Source of the DNA: Clostridiales bacterium mt11
GTDB lineage: Bacteria; Bacillota; Clostridia; Tissierellales; Tepidimicrobiaceae
Reading direction: 5' to 3'
Assembly: GCA_001282665.1 (NCBI GenBank)
Contig: LN874948.1
Coordinates: 440,212 to 504,211, forward strand
DNA length: 64,000 bases
This document shows positions 34,675-42,201 of this stretch, in pieces. The notes under the pieces are model-generated. The model was not told the DNA's origin and made no database searches. It worked only from the letters and a program-made list of their open reading frames with translations. Positions within the stretch are counted from its first letter, which is position 1. Each line of letters begins with the position of its first letter. The position numbers and the translations under genes were made by a program.

Positions 34675-35292
34675 TTATATCACCAACTTTTGTCCTATTT
34701 GAAGCTTTTTAGGGTCTTTAATATTGTTTTTCTGTGCAATCTTACTCCAATTAGCACTATTTCCGGTTAACTTTTTAGCTATAGCTATTAATGTATCTCC
34801 TTTTTTTACTATATAAGAATTAGGAATTTCTTTTTTATTATCTCTTTTCTCATTCTGAGTATATCCCTTATTTGTAGTTTCTTTTTTGACATTCAGAAAT
34901 ATATATTCTGCTAACTCTAAAGTAAAATATACATCCCCCGTACCATCTTGCTCCCTATAGGAAAAGTTTTCTATAGCCATAGGTAAATTTATAGGGGTAT
35001 CTGTGAAAATCACTCTAATAGGCTTCTGTGACGTTCTCCATCCTTCTACCATTTCTACATACTCATAAGGCTTCATAATATCGCTAGTAACCAAGAAATC
35101 ATATTCATTTGCAGGGAAAAAGCTTTCTATAGTCATTTCTTTTAATCCACTTTTACCTATTAGATTTATTTCTCCTATATCATTTATATTTATTCTTTTG
35201 TTTATATTGCCCACAGCCACCTCAAATGAAGATGGAGGAACCGGTAATTGAAACTTTTCTTTATTATTCTGCCATGATAGCCATATTTCCAT
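34675..35292 (-). CDS. xkdP: LysM-domain tail protein (XkdP)
   Basis: The 205-residue protein has an N-terminal XkdP-like part with FQLPVPPSSFEVAVGN and EYVEMVEGWRTSQKPIRVIF. A C-terminal LysM domain (about 158-205) begins YIVKKGDTLIAIAKKLTG and contains NNIKDPKKLQIGQKLVI. LysM binds peptidoglycan, so the protein may help the tail contact the wall. ATG 35292 overlaps the stop of the tape-measure gene (TAATG), giving translational coupling. Confidence 0.9.
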   Translation of the reverse strand: MEIWLSWQNNKEKFQLPVPPSSFEVAVGNINKRININDIGEINLIGKSGLKEMTIESFFPANEYDFLVTSDIMKPYEYVEMVEGWRTSQKPIRVIFTDTPINLPMAIENFSYREQDGTGDVYFTLELAEYIFLNVKKETTNKGYTQNEKRDNKKEIPNSYIVKKGDTLIAIAKKLTGNSANWSKIAQKNNIKDPKKLQIGQKLVI

Positions 35293-37442
35293 TACCATGC
35301 ACCTCCATAGTTTGATTTTGCCTTCACTATTTTTCTTGCTATTGCGTCAGCTATTTTATCAATGTCGGGTTCTTCTCTAACATTAAATGTATTGCCTGTG
35401 ACTAGTACACCTGAATTACTAGTAGCTTCTTTTCTCCCTTGCTCTCTAGCCATAGAAATACTTTTGTCATGTGGGTATATTCTGGTTCTTTGAGGAAGGT
35501 CTATAATTTCCCCGCCTTGTTCATGAACCCAAGTTGGTCCACCTCTCCAGTTATTCGTTCCGAGGGCATTTTTACCTATTGCGGCTGTGCCTTCTGCGTT
35601 TTCTCGTGTCTTTTTAAATATATCAACAGTTCCCTTGATGGGATGCTTTAGAAACTCTTTTACACCCTTCCAATGTTCTTTTATGCCATTTAAAGATTCT
35701 TTAACTCCTTCACGCATTTTCTTAAATGCTTCTACAGTGGCGTTACCTATTTTCTTGAAGAATTCGCTAATTGGTCCCCAATGTTTTATAACTATTCCTG
35801 CCAATAATGCTACTGCCATTATTATTAGTTGTGCTTTCCCTGCTGGTGCAAATAATGTCATAAAAGCCTTTCCTACAGTATCAATGCTACTTCCTAAAGA
35901 CAACATTCCTGATATTGATTTTCTTACCATTAAAGCCATTATAACTGCCGATATGCTAGTTACGATTAGTTTAATTTTGTCCCCATGTTTCTCAAATGTA
36001 GCACTTAACTTACCCCAGTTCTTTATAACTAATATAGTAGCTAAGGCTATTGTAGTTATAATTAAAGTTGTTTTTCTCCCTGTGCCAAATATAGCCCCCA
36101 TCAATGAACCTGTTTTCTTTATTCCTTTTCCTAAATCTCCAAATCCTCTAACTATATCGCCGACGCTTCTGGTTAATTTCCCTATTCCTATTATAGAAGG
36201 GCCTACTATTGCGGCCATACCTGCGAATTTAACTATATTCTTTTTCTGCTCATCGTCTAGTTTGCTTAATTTATCTGCAAATTCGCTTACTTTGTCAATT
36301 CCTTTTATGATATACGGCACAAACACTCCTGCGAATTGTTCGTTCAATAGAGATAGTTTGTTTTTCATCAAATCTATCTGCGCTCTAGTGTTATCTGTTC
36401 TAGTTGCGAACACCTCATTTAATGCTATGTTATCACTCCATGCAACATTAGCCTTGTCAATTGCATCTTTAAACAAATCTCCTGCTTCTGTCGCTCTCAA
36501 TAATGCGTCTTTAGTTCTATATTCTTTAAAGCCTAGATCTTCTAGCACTGCCGATACATTGTAACCTTCTTCTTTAATCCTTCCAAGCCCCTGTACGAAA
36601 GATACAATAGCTTGAGAAGCATCTTGCTTAAATAAGGCCGAGAACTCTTTAGTTGACATACCTGCAACCTTTGAGAATCTCGTTAATTCTTTTCCACCTG
36701 CAAATACAGAGTCGTTAATACTTTGAATTACTTTACTCATAGCTGTACCCCCGCCTGCACTTTCTAGGCCAACGGATGATAAAGCTCCTGCAAGTCCTAA
36801 TACTTGCGCCTCTGTCATGCCAGCTTGACTTCCTGCACTTGCTAAATTCATTCCCATATCTACAATCTCACTTGCTGATGTAGCTAAGTTTGTATCTAAG
36901 TGAACTATAGTTGAACCTAATTTATCCATATTTTCTAATGGCATTTGCATGTTATTAGCAAATCTAGCGAGAGCAGCACTGCCTTGTTCGTAGCTTAAAT
37001 TAGTAACCCTACCTACCTTTGCTATAGTTTCTGTAAAATCTATTATGTTTTCTCTTTCAACTCCCAACTGCCCAGCAGTTTCAGCTATTCCATAGAGGTC
37101 TTTTCGTGCTATAGGTAAGTTGGTTGTAGCCAATCCATCTAACTGCTCTTTTATCTCTTGTAATTGTTCTGGGGTCCCTGAGATAGTTTTTTGCACTCCG
37201 CTAAAAGCATCTTCTATTTCTATAAACTCTTTTGTAGCTACAGTAGCCATTCCAACCAAGGGGAGCGTTACTTTTTTAGTTAAGTTACCTCCAAACTTCT
37301 CTAAATCCTTACCAACCTTCTGTATATCTTTACCCGCTCTTATTGATTGTCTAGAGAACTGGGACATGCTTTCACTTGCTTGTCTTATTGTTCCGCTAAA
37401 ATTATCCCTTAAAGTTAAGACTGCATCTATTACATGTGCTAT
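35292..37442 (-). CDS. Phage tail tape measure protein, apparent ATA start
   Basis: The TP901-type tape measure sets tail length and is ejected with the DNA. Core motifs are FIEIEDAFSGVQKTISGTP, YGIAETAGQLGVERENII and TNLSYEQGSAALARFANN, with a glycine-rich ASAGSQAGMTEAQVLGLAG region and hydrophobic segments around 415-520. The first ATG (37367) gives 691 residues. However, the conserved N-terminus AHVIDAVLTLRDNFSGTIRQ is encoded further upstream and begins at an ATA codon (37442) with AGAGGTG 5 bases before it. I therefore extend the gene to 37442 (716 residues). ATA may be a rare start or an ATG mutated to ATA. Confidence 0.9.
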   Translation of the reverse strand: MAHVIDAVLTLRDNFSGTIRQASESMSQFSRQSIRAGKDIQKVGKDLEKFGGNLTKKVTLPLVGMATVATKEFIEIEDAFSGVQKTISGTPEQLQEIKEQLDGLATTNLPIARKDLYGIAETAGQLGVERENIIDFTETIAKVGRVTNLSYEQGSAALARFANNMQMPLENMDKLGSTIVHLDTNLATSASEIVDMGMNLASAGSQAGMTEAQVLGLAGALSSVGLESAGGGTAMSKVIQSINDSVFAGGKELTRFSKVAGMSTKEFSALFKQDASQAIVSFVQGLGRIKEEGYNVSAVLEDLGFKEYRTKDALLRATEAGDLFKDAIDKANVAWSDNIALNEVFATRTDNTRAQIDLMKNKLSLLNEQFAGVFVPYIIKGIDKVSEFADKLSKLDDEQKKNIVKFAGMAAIVGPSIIGIGKLTRSVGDIVRGFGDLGKGIKKTGSLMGAIFGTGRKTTLIITTIALATILVIKNWGKLSATFEKHGDKIKLIVTSISAVIMALMVRKSISGMLSLGSSIDTVGKAFMTLFAPAGKAQLIIMAVALLAGIVIKHWGPISEFFKKIGNATVEAFKKMREGVKESLNGIKEHWKGVKEFLKHPIKGTVDIFKKTRENAEGTAAIGKNALGTNNWRGGPTWVHEQGGEIIDLPQRTRIYPHDKSISMAREQGRKEATSNSGVLVTGNTFNVREEPDIDKIADAIARKIVKAKSNYGGAW

Positions 37443-37466
37443 ATTATCACCTCTTTTCTGGGCATA

Positions 37467-37492
37467 ATAAAAGCACTTACTAAGTAAGTGCT
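37467..37492 (-). terminator. Rho-independent terminator of the lipoprotein gene
   Basis: Stem AGCACTTAC / GTAAGTGCT with a 3-base loop, followed on the minus strand by TTTTATT. The stem contains the stop codon. It sits inside the tail gene cluster, so some read-through is needed for the tape-measure gene unless antitermination acts. Confidence 0.8.
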
Positions 37493-37967
37493 AATGTTCA
37501 TATGCTCTATTAATCCAATAGGAATCTGAAATATCTTCGAATTTATTAATGTCAAATAAGTCCCAGCCAATCTTATCTGCCGTTTCTTTTTTGAGCATTA
37601 TTTTTAATGCATTCTCGTTATGTTTCTTTCCATATTGATCTACTGTGTCCCCTTTCCATAATAACTGAACCTCTGTAACCTCTGCTAAATCAAACATTTT
37701 CTCAAATATATTTTTAGATTTATCAAGTAAAGTCATTCTTCCTTTATCTCCACCATTTAATTCTAATCTTACTATTTGCCCATCGTTAATTATATCTTCT
37801 GTAAAAGTAGTTTCTATGATATTTTCTTCATTGTGTACTTCTTTTAAAGCTATCTTTTGTACTTTTGTCTCAAAGCTATCATCTTCATTTATCGTAATTT
37901 CATCATCTGAACAACCTACTAATAATAATACTAAAGCTAATAACAATAATAAACCTTTTTTCTTCAT
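37491..37967 (-). CDS. Prophage lipoprotein inside the tail cluster (moron candidate)
   Basis: The 158-residue product has a lipoprotein signal (KKKGLLLLLALVLLLVGCS, Cys at about 20). An acidic linker and a single alpha/beta domain with FETKVQKIALKEV, LLWKGDTVDQYGKKHNENA and DISDSYWINRAYEH follow. It would sit on the outer face of the membrane. The gene has its own consensus-like promoter (37996-38023) and its own terminator (37467-37492), so it can be expressed in the lysogen. Surface lipoproteins encoded by prophages can block superinfecting DNA entry (for example Ltp of phage TP-J34, which acts on the tape measure). That role here is an inference from its position. Confidence 0.85.
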   Translation of the reverse strand: MKKKGLLLLLALVLLLVGCSDDEITINEDDSFETKVQKIALKEVHNEENIIETTFTEDIINDGQIVRLELNGGDKGRMTLLDKSKNIFEKMFDLAEVTEVQLLWKGDTVDQYGKKHNENALKIMLKKETADKIGWDLFDINKFEDISDSYWINRAYEH

Positions 37968-37995
37968 AACAAATCCCCCTCCTACTTTTACCAAT

Positions 37996-38023
37996 ATTAT
38001 AACATAGAAGGAGGATTATCCAA
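37996..38023 (-). promoter_or_regulatory. Promoter of the lipoprotein gene
   Basis: On the minus strand TTGGAT (38023-38018), a 16-base spacer and TATAAT (38001-37996) preceded by TGT (extended -10). The predicted mRNA start is about 20 bases before the ATG. The -35 overlaps the end of the frameshifted T extension. Confidence 0.75.
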
Positions 38024-38599
38024 TATCATTCAATAAATCTATAGTTTTGTTTCTTTCTTCTGCTTCAACTTGTGCGAATGCTCTTACTACTGTTTTTTCT
38101 CCATAAGGCAAATTATAGTACTTGCTAGGCTCCCAATCCTTGTATCTAAATAGAAAATATGCAGTTGATACATCAGGATCAAGAGTAATTAGTTTTTTAT
38201 ATCTTCCTCATCTCTTTTTTTCTTTTTAGTGTCATATCCACTTAGCTTATCTATCTCTGCTTTTAAATCATCTATTTCTCCGCTTAGTAATAATTTTTTC
38301 ACTAAATCTTTAGGAGTAGCCGCTCCGAAATGTTTCATTAAATCAGTGTTTTTAAACACGATAGGACAACCTTCTATTATCGTCATTACTTTAGAGTCAT
38401 ACACTTTTATCTTGTCTATATCTCCATCGTAAAATTCAATGGAATTTTCTTGTATTTCTGCTACAAGTTCCGGGTCTATTGCTTTACAAGGAAATGTAAA
38501 TTCTTTATTATCAAATTTAGCTAATTTCATAACTACATCCTTTTCAGGTGTTTTTATTTTACCTGCATCCATTTTTAATAATTTTTCTACTGTATTCAT
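38016..38599 (-). CDS. Tail assembly chaperone G-T fusion made by -1 frameshifting
   Basis: The first 135 codons are the G frame (38599-38189). After the slippery site (38192-38198) the ribosome can move to the -1 frame and add 58 residues ending at 38016. The extension has no start codon of its own and begins LITLDPDVSTAYFLFRYKDW, then SKYYNLPYGEKTVVRAFAQ. This G/GT arrangement is a conserved feature of long-tailed phages: the chaperone coats the tape measure during tail assembly. Here the sequence shows all needed parts, but frameshifting itself was not measured. Confidence 0.82.
38189..38599 (-). CDS. xkdN: Tail assembly chaperone G, XkdN-like
   Basis: The 136-residue protein begins MNTVEKLLKMDAGKIKTPEK and has EIQENSIEFYDGDIDKIK and FGAATPKDLVKKLLLSGEI, matching the XkdN family of PBSX-like phages. 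It lies between tube and tape-measure genes, the usual place of gpG. Its last codons contain the slippery heptamer that leads to the longer GT product. Confidence 0.9.
   Translation of the reverse strand: MNTVEKLLKMDAGKIKTPEKDVVMKLAKFDNKEFTFPCKAIDPELVAEIQENSIEFYDGDIDKIKVYDSKVMTIIEGCPIVFKNTDLMKHFGAATPKDLVKKLLLSGEIDDLKAEIDKLSGYDTKKKKRDEEDIKN
38192..38198 (-). promoter_or_regulatory. Programmed -1 frameshift slippery heptamer
   Basis: Minus-strand heptamer A AAA AAC in phase with the G frame (codons ATA AAA AAC, then TAA). A -1 slip re-reads the C and enters exactly the long T frame. This fits the X XXY YYZ rule. Confidence 0.82.
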
Positions 38600-38613
38600 A
38601 ATGTCTCCTCCTA

Positions 38614-38754
38614 TTATTCCTTTTCAGTCGAAATTTCAAATTTGAAATTATTTATAATATTAATTTCTTCTTCGGCTTCTTTAATTAGACTTTTGCACCT
38701 TTGTACATGCTTCTTAAATTCATCTAAATTGGTTATCTCTATTTTTATCTTCAT
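38614..38754 (-). CDS. Small phage protein, 46 residues
   Basis: A short gene with a strong ribosome site (GGAGGTGAAAAT before ATG 38754). It encodes a charged helical peptide beginning MKIKIEITNLDEFKKHVQRC and ending KFEISTEKE. It lies between the tube and chaperone genes. Small conserved proteins with a strand-helix layout are common there; the function is unknown. Confidence 0.72.
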   Translation of the reverse strand: MKIKIEITNLDEFKKHVQRCKSLIKEAEEEINIINNFKFEISTEKE

Positions 38755-38785
38755 ATTTTCACCTCCAAATATTCAAGAAGATAGA

Positions 38786-39223
38786 TTAATCCCCTATTAA
38801 GTCAAGTAAGTCCCAATCAGTAAAAGAGAATGGCTGTGTTTCTTCTCCATTCTTCTTACTCTCCCAATCTGCTAGTGTTAACTTCTCAAATGTGGCGTCT
38901 TTTATTACCACTCTTTCTGCTCCCATTGCATCTGGGTCGTCTAATTTAGATATTATTGTAACTACAGTTTGCTTACCTTTCTTTAAATTATCACTTATAA
39001 GTTTTGTAAACCTAGAAGTAACTTTATTTAGCTTGATCTCCCCTTTTCCCTCGTATCCTACCATCTTTTTAGCTTTTGCCAACCGTCTTGTCATATTTAC
39101 ATCTGAATATTCTATATCAATTTCTGCTTTAAAGGCTGTTATCTCAGCCATATAATCACCATCAACCCAAATTTCACCCCATGTGCCGTTAACAACTTGC
39201 TCCGGTCTATATGCTTTAACCAT
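38786..39223 (-). CDS. xkdM: Phage tail tube protein (XkdM)
   Basis: The 145-residue protein begins AYRPEQVVNGTWGEIWVDGD and continues with KAEIDIEYSDVNMTRRLAK and GYEGKGEIKLNKVTSRF, the XkdM (DUF2001) tail-tube pattern. It polymerises into the inner tube inside the sheath. It follows the sheath gene by 21 bases with its own ribosome site. Confidence 0.93.
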   Translation of the reverse strand: MVKAYRPEQVVNGTWGEIWVDGDYMAEITAFKAEIDIEYSDVNMTRRLAKAKKMVGYEGKGEIKLNKVTSRFTKLISDNLKKGKQTVVTIISKLDDPDAMGAERVVIKDATFEKLTLADWESKKNGEETQPFSFTDWDLLDLIGD

Positions 39224-39244
39224 TTATTTCACCTCCTATATAGT

Positions 39245-40327
39245 CTATATAGTAATTGGCAAGCATATCTCTTCTATAGCATCTAAAATCTTTATATTAG
39301 CAGTTAGATATACCTTGTCCTTAGTGTTAGCTTCTTTGATTTCTTGTTCTTCCATATCTTCTACAGTTCTACCATCATCAGTTTCATAGTTTATAGATTT
39401 TAAATATGCAGTTTGTGCTGGAATATCTATTCCTATAGAATTTTTACCTTTATCTAATATTCCTTCAAGCTCTAATTGGTCAAAATAGCCCTGTATAGCA
39501 CTTATCAGTAAGCATTTATTATCATAGCTATTAGCATATTTTCCTAAATAGTTGTCCTCCGCTGTTTTCTTTATATCGTCATGTATCATATCCATTGCAT
39601 CTATTATTTTTATCTTTTTAAATGAATCGCCTTTTTCTTGATTGGTAGATACTAAAGAGTTTACCGCTCTTGCAACTTTGATTTTTTCTCCGTCATTATA
39701 AAGTTGAAGCTCTCCTTTATCTATAGCTTGATCTAATTCATCTTTAGTCAGTTTTTTACAATCAATTAATTCTGGTAATGGTGCAAATGTCGCAGCTATA
39801 GTTAAAGGTGTACCTGCAAACAATCCTGCAAACCTACTGCAATATTCAGCTGGTGTGTAGACTTTAGTATTGTCGTTCATTTCACCAGCTGTAATATTTA
39901 TAATACCTTCATAATCAGCTGGTGTATTTGGTAATACTGCCTTTACTCTTATTCCCTTGGTATCTCTTAACCCTTTAATCCAATTTGCTACCTCTGTTGT
40001 TTCTTCTGGCTTGATTTCAGGAATAGCTAAGTAGTCCCATCTTATAGTTTCTAAATAATTCATAGCCTCTGTATAGTCTTTCTCACTACCTATTACATAG
40101 GCTATAATTTTTCTTGGTGGTCTTTGATACCCCATAAGTGCTAAATTCACTTGTTTCCTGTTTTCCTCATTCATGCTTTCTGGTATATCCGCTGGGGTAT
40201 AGATTTCAATAGGATTTTCTTGTGGTGCTGCGCCTCTTAGAATTAGGGCTATTATACCTCTTTGTCCTCTCTTGATTGCGGTTACACCTTGCTCTTTAAA
40301 TGTAATGTTTATTGAAGGTAAACCCAT
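39245..40327 (-). CDS. xkdK: Phage tail sheath protein (XkdK)
   Basis: The 360-residue sheath subunit shows the phage is a contractile-tail myovirus. The N-terminus GLPSINITFKEQGVTAIKRG and the C-terminal segments DIPAQTAYLKSIN and TKDKVYLTANIKILDAIEEI match XkdK. The sheath surrounds the tube and contracts to inject DNA. Ribosome site AAGGAG. It is shorter than the about 440 residues of many sheaths, within the range of clostridial phages. Confidence 0.94.
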   Translation of the reverse strand: MGLPSINITFKEQGVTAIKRGQRGIIALILRGAAPQENPIEIYTPADIPESMNEENRKQVNLALMGYQRPPRKIIAYVIGSEKDYTEAMNYLETIRWDYLAIPEIKPEETTEVANWIKGLRDTKGIRVKAVLPNTPADYEGIINITAGEMNDNTKVYTPAEYCSRFAGLFAGTPLTIAATFAPLPELIDCKKLTKDELDQAIDKGELQLYNDGEKIKVARAVNSLVSTNQEKGDSFKKIKIIDAMDMIHDDIKKTAEDNYLGKYANSYDNKCLLISAIQGYFDQLELEGILDKGKNSIGIDIPAQTAYLKSINYETDDGRTVEDMEEQEIKEANTKDKVYLTANIKILDAIEEICLPITI

Positions 40328-40333
40328 TATTTA

Positions 40334-40759
40334 TCACTCCTTCATACTTATTTCAATCTCTTTTGCTTTTTCATGATCTTCTATCTTGTCTATTCCATCA
40401 TAATAATTTAAATCAAACTTAAACTGTAAAACTCCATCTGTAATTTCTGTCCTTATATCATGTAAGGTTAAGTGTCTACCTTTTACTTTTAAGGTCATTC
40501 CAAATTCTCTTTTAAGCTCATCAGCCATTTTCAAATTCTCTAATTCTGTTTTGTTTTTAGAAAAGTAATTTATTATCACCATTAGTTTATTTGAATTAAA
40601 ATTGACAGTATCATAGTTGGATCCAATTGGAATTACAGACGTAAAAAAAGAAGGTCTTTTAAAACCTTCTAATACTTCATTAGCATAGAGATTTACATCT
40701 TTGAAATTATCTTCTAAAACTTCATTAATTGACTTTTTTATATCTACTAACGTAATCAT
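40334..40759 (-). CDS. Phage tail terminator/completion protein (XkdJ-region)
   Basis: The 141-residue protein begins MITLVDIKKSINEVLEDNF and ends with a strand-rich part TDGVLQFKFDLNYYDGIDK. In PBSX-like clusters the gene just before the sheath encodes a DUF6838-like tail terminator; the assignment is by position and pattern. It probably caps the tail and helps join it to the head. Confidence 0.8.
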   Translation of the reverse strand: MITLVDIKKSINEVLEDNFKDVNLYANEVLEGFKRPSFFTSVIPIGSNYDTVNFNSNKLMVIINYFSKNKTELENLKMADELKREFGMTLKVKGRHLTLHDIRTEITDGVLQFKFDLNYYDGIDKIEDHEKAKEIEISMKE

Positions 40760-40938
40760 TTTGATTTCTCCTTATAGTATTTATTAAATGGGCCAACCAT
40801 AGCATGTATACTTATTACTCTAAATATCAATGTAGCATAAGGGTTTGTTACAATAAATGATAGATAAAACAATAGCCAGACTATAGAACCCCTTATCGAA
40901 GTCTTCAAACATACTTTGAAGTCAATATTTTTTAGCAT
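40756..40938 (-). CDS. Small membrane protein in the head-tail connector cluster
   Basis: The 60-residue product has two hydrophobic stretches (SIVWLLFYLSFIVTNPY and ATLIFRVISIHAMVG) and basic ends. GGTGGTAAC precedes ATG 40938, and its stop overlaps the next ATG (ATGA). Connector genes usually encode soluble virion proteins, so a membrane protein here is unusual. The function is unknown. Confidence 0.65.
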   Translation of the reverse strand: MLKNIDFKVCLKTSIRGSIVWLLFYLSFIVTNPYATLIFRVISIHAMVGPFNKYYKEKSK

Positions 40939-40946
40939 GTTACCAC

Positions 40947-41348
40947 CTACTTTAATTCTTTAAACAAATCATCTAACCATTGTTCTAATTCTTCTGGAAC
41001 TGTCTCTTCCATCTCTTTCATAGTTCTTTCTACCATATGTTCTCCTTCTACGAAACCTATTTCCTTGCCGCTTTTAGTAACCAATCTATGCCCCTTCTCT
41101 ATTAGATGAAAGTGAGGAGCTGTATTAGTCATTTTCTTTTGATAACCTCCAGGTATCTTTTCGTTTTCAAATAATTTATATTTCTTTTTTAACTTACCAG
41201 ACCTTACTGGAGTCTTATCTTTGGACCCTTTTCTCAAATCTTTTCCTAGTTTATCTAATTTATCCTCTATCCTATCAGGAGCTTTTCTTTCTACTGTTTG
41301 AAGTTTTTGCTGAAAATCAGTTAAGCCTTTCGTTTCAAAATCAGCCAT
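40947..41348 (-). CDS. HK97 gp10-like head-tail joining protein (XkdI)
   Basis: The 133-residue protein has the gp10 pattern FQQKLQTVERKAPDRIEDKL, SKDKTPVRSGKLKKKYKLFE and TAPHFHLIEKGHRLV. It probably helps join the tail to the connector. It overlaps the upstream gene by 8 bases. Confidence 0.9.
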   Translation of the reverse strand: MADFETKGLTDFQQKLQTVERKAPDRIEDKLDKLGKDLRKGSKDKTPVRSGKLKKKYKLFENEKIPGGYQKKMTNTAPHFHLIEKGHRLVTKSGKEIGFVEGEHMVERTMKEMEETVPEELEQWLDDLFKELK

Positions 41349-41679
41349 TAGTTTTCACCTTCTCGGTACACATTAATTCCATATGTTCTTCTTTACCTGA
41401 TATGTCTATTATGGAATTTATATTCAATTCTTTATCTCCCCATTTAACTAGCATAGCTGGGTTTATCCCCTCTCTGTACCTTGTGGTAATTTTATATTGC
41501 ATTTCTTGGACTATCTTTTGTGCCTCAAAGTATTCTTTTCCCCTAACAGGGTTTATATCGGCCCATAATTCATATAGTTTTTTCGGGACTTGTACTTCTT
41601 CCCCCACTTCATTTTCTTCTGTATGTTTTAAATCCCATATTTCGATTTTATGTCTATATACTCTACCTACAATTCTCAT
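41341..41679 (-). CDS. Phage head closure / head-tail adaptor protein
   Basis: The 112-residue product has the SPP1 gp16-like pattern: a small beta barrel with VYRHKIEIWDLKHTE, LWADINPVRGKEYFEAQKI and MQYKITTRYREGINPAMLVK. It closes the connector after DNA packaging. I chose ATG 41679, with AAGAAGG upstream; ATG 41700 is also open. Confidence 0.88.
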   Translation of the reverse strand: MRIVGRVYRHKIEIWDLKHTEENEVGEEVQVPKKLYELWADINPVRGKEYFEAQKIVQEMQYKITTRYREGINPAMLVKWGDKELNINSIIDISGKEEHMELMCTEKVKTNG

Positions 41680-41680
41680 T

Positions 41681-41956
41681 CTATCCTTCTTGTCTAGCAT
41701 TTTCCTTCACCGCTTCCTGTAACTGTAGCCTTAATATTTCCTTATAGAAGTTTTCTTCAAAATATTCTAAAGCTGAATTGTAAGCATATCTACAATAATC
41801 AAGTAGAAGGGCTTTAGGTTGCCCCTCTACTTCAAGGCCAAGTTCTGTTCCTGTTAAATTGTTTAAATAATCTTTTCCTCTATTGATTATTCCTTGTATA
41901 TAACTATCTTCATCTTCCCAAGTTATTTTTAGATAATCCTTTACTTCTTCTAACAT
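41681..41956 (-). CDS. Phage head-tail connector (gp6-like adaptor)
   Basis: The 91-residue helical protein begins MLEEVKDYLKITWEDEDSY and has IINRGKDYLNNLTGTEL and LLLDYCRYAYNSALEYFEEN, the gp6/gp15 adaptor pattern. It forms a ring under the portal. Ribosome site GGTGGT. Confidence 0.9.
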   Translation of the reverse strand: MLEEVKDYLKITWEDEDSYIQGIINRGKDYLNNLTGTELGLEVEGQPKALLLDYCRYAYNSALEYFEENFYKEILRLQLQEAVKENARQEG

Positions 41957-41964
41957 AACACCAC

Positions 41965-42189
41965 CTACTTTTTGGTAGATTTCTTTTTAATTTCTTTCTG
42001 GAGTTCCTCATCTGGAGCTTTTTCTTCCTTAGGACCATTTGTGGGCTCTTCTATCTTTTCTACAAATATGCCAAGGGAAGAGGAGCTTAACTCTTCAAAC
42101 CTCTCTTCTGTAATATCTATTATTTGATCAGGTCTTAAAATAGATTTTGTATCTTTGTCCCTAAATGTTTTTAATACTTTTGCATTCAT
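41965..42189 (-). CDS. Small phage protein, 74 residues, Lys-rich tail
   Basis: The product begins MNAKVLKTFRDKDTKSILRP and contains QIIDITEERFEELSS. It ends in an acidic then Lys-rich tail. Similar small proteins lie between capsid and connector genes in clostridial phages and may be head decorations or assembly aids. Ribosome site AGGAGGT. Confidence 0.7.
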   Translation of the reverse strand: MNAKVLKTFRDKDTKSILRPDQIIDITEERFEELSSSSLGIFVEKIEEPTNGPKEEKAPDEELQKEIKKKSTKK

Positions 42190-42201
42190 AAGTTATACCT
42201 C

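Noticed and set aside
35587..36564. A 325-codon plus-strand frame opposite the tape-measure gene
   Set aside because: No ribosome site or promoter. It is the antisense shadow of a well-supported coding region with matching codon phase.
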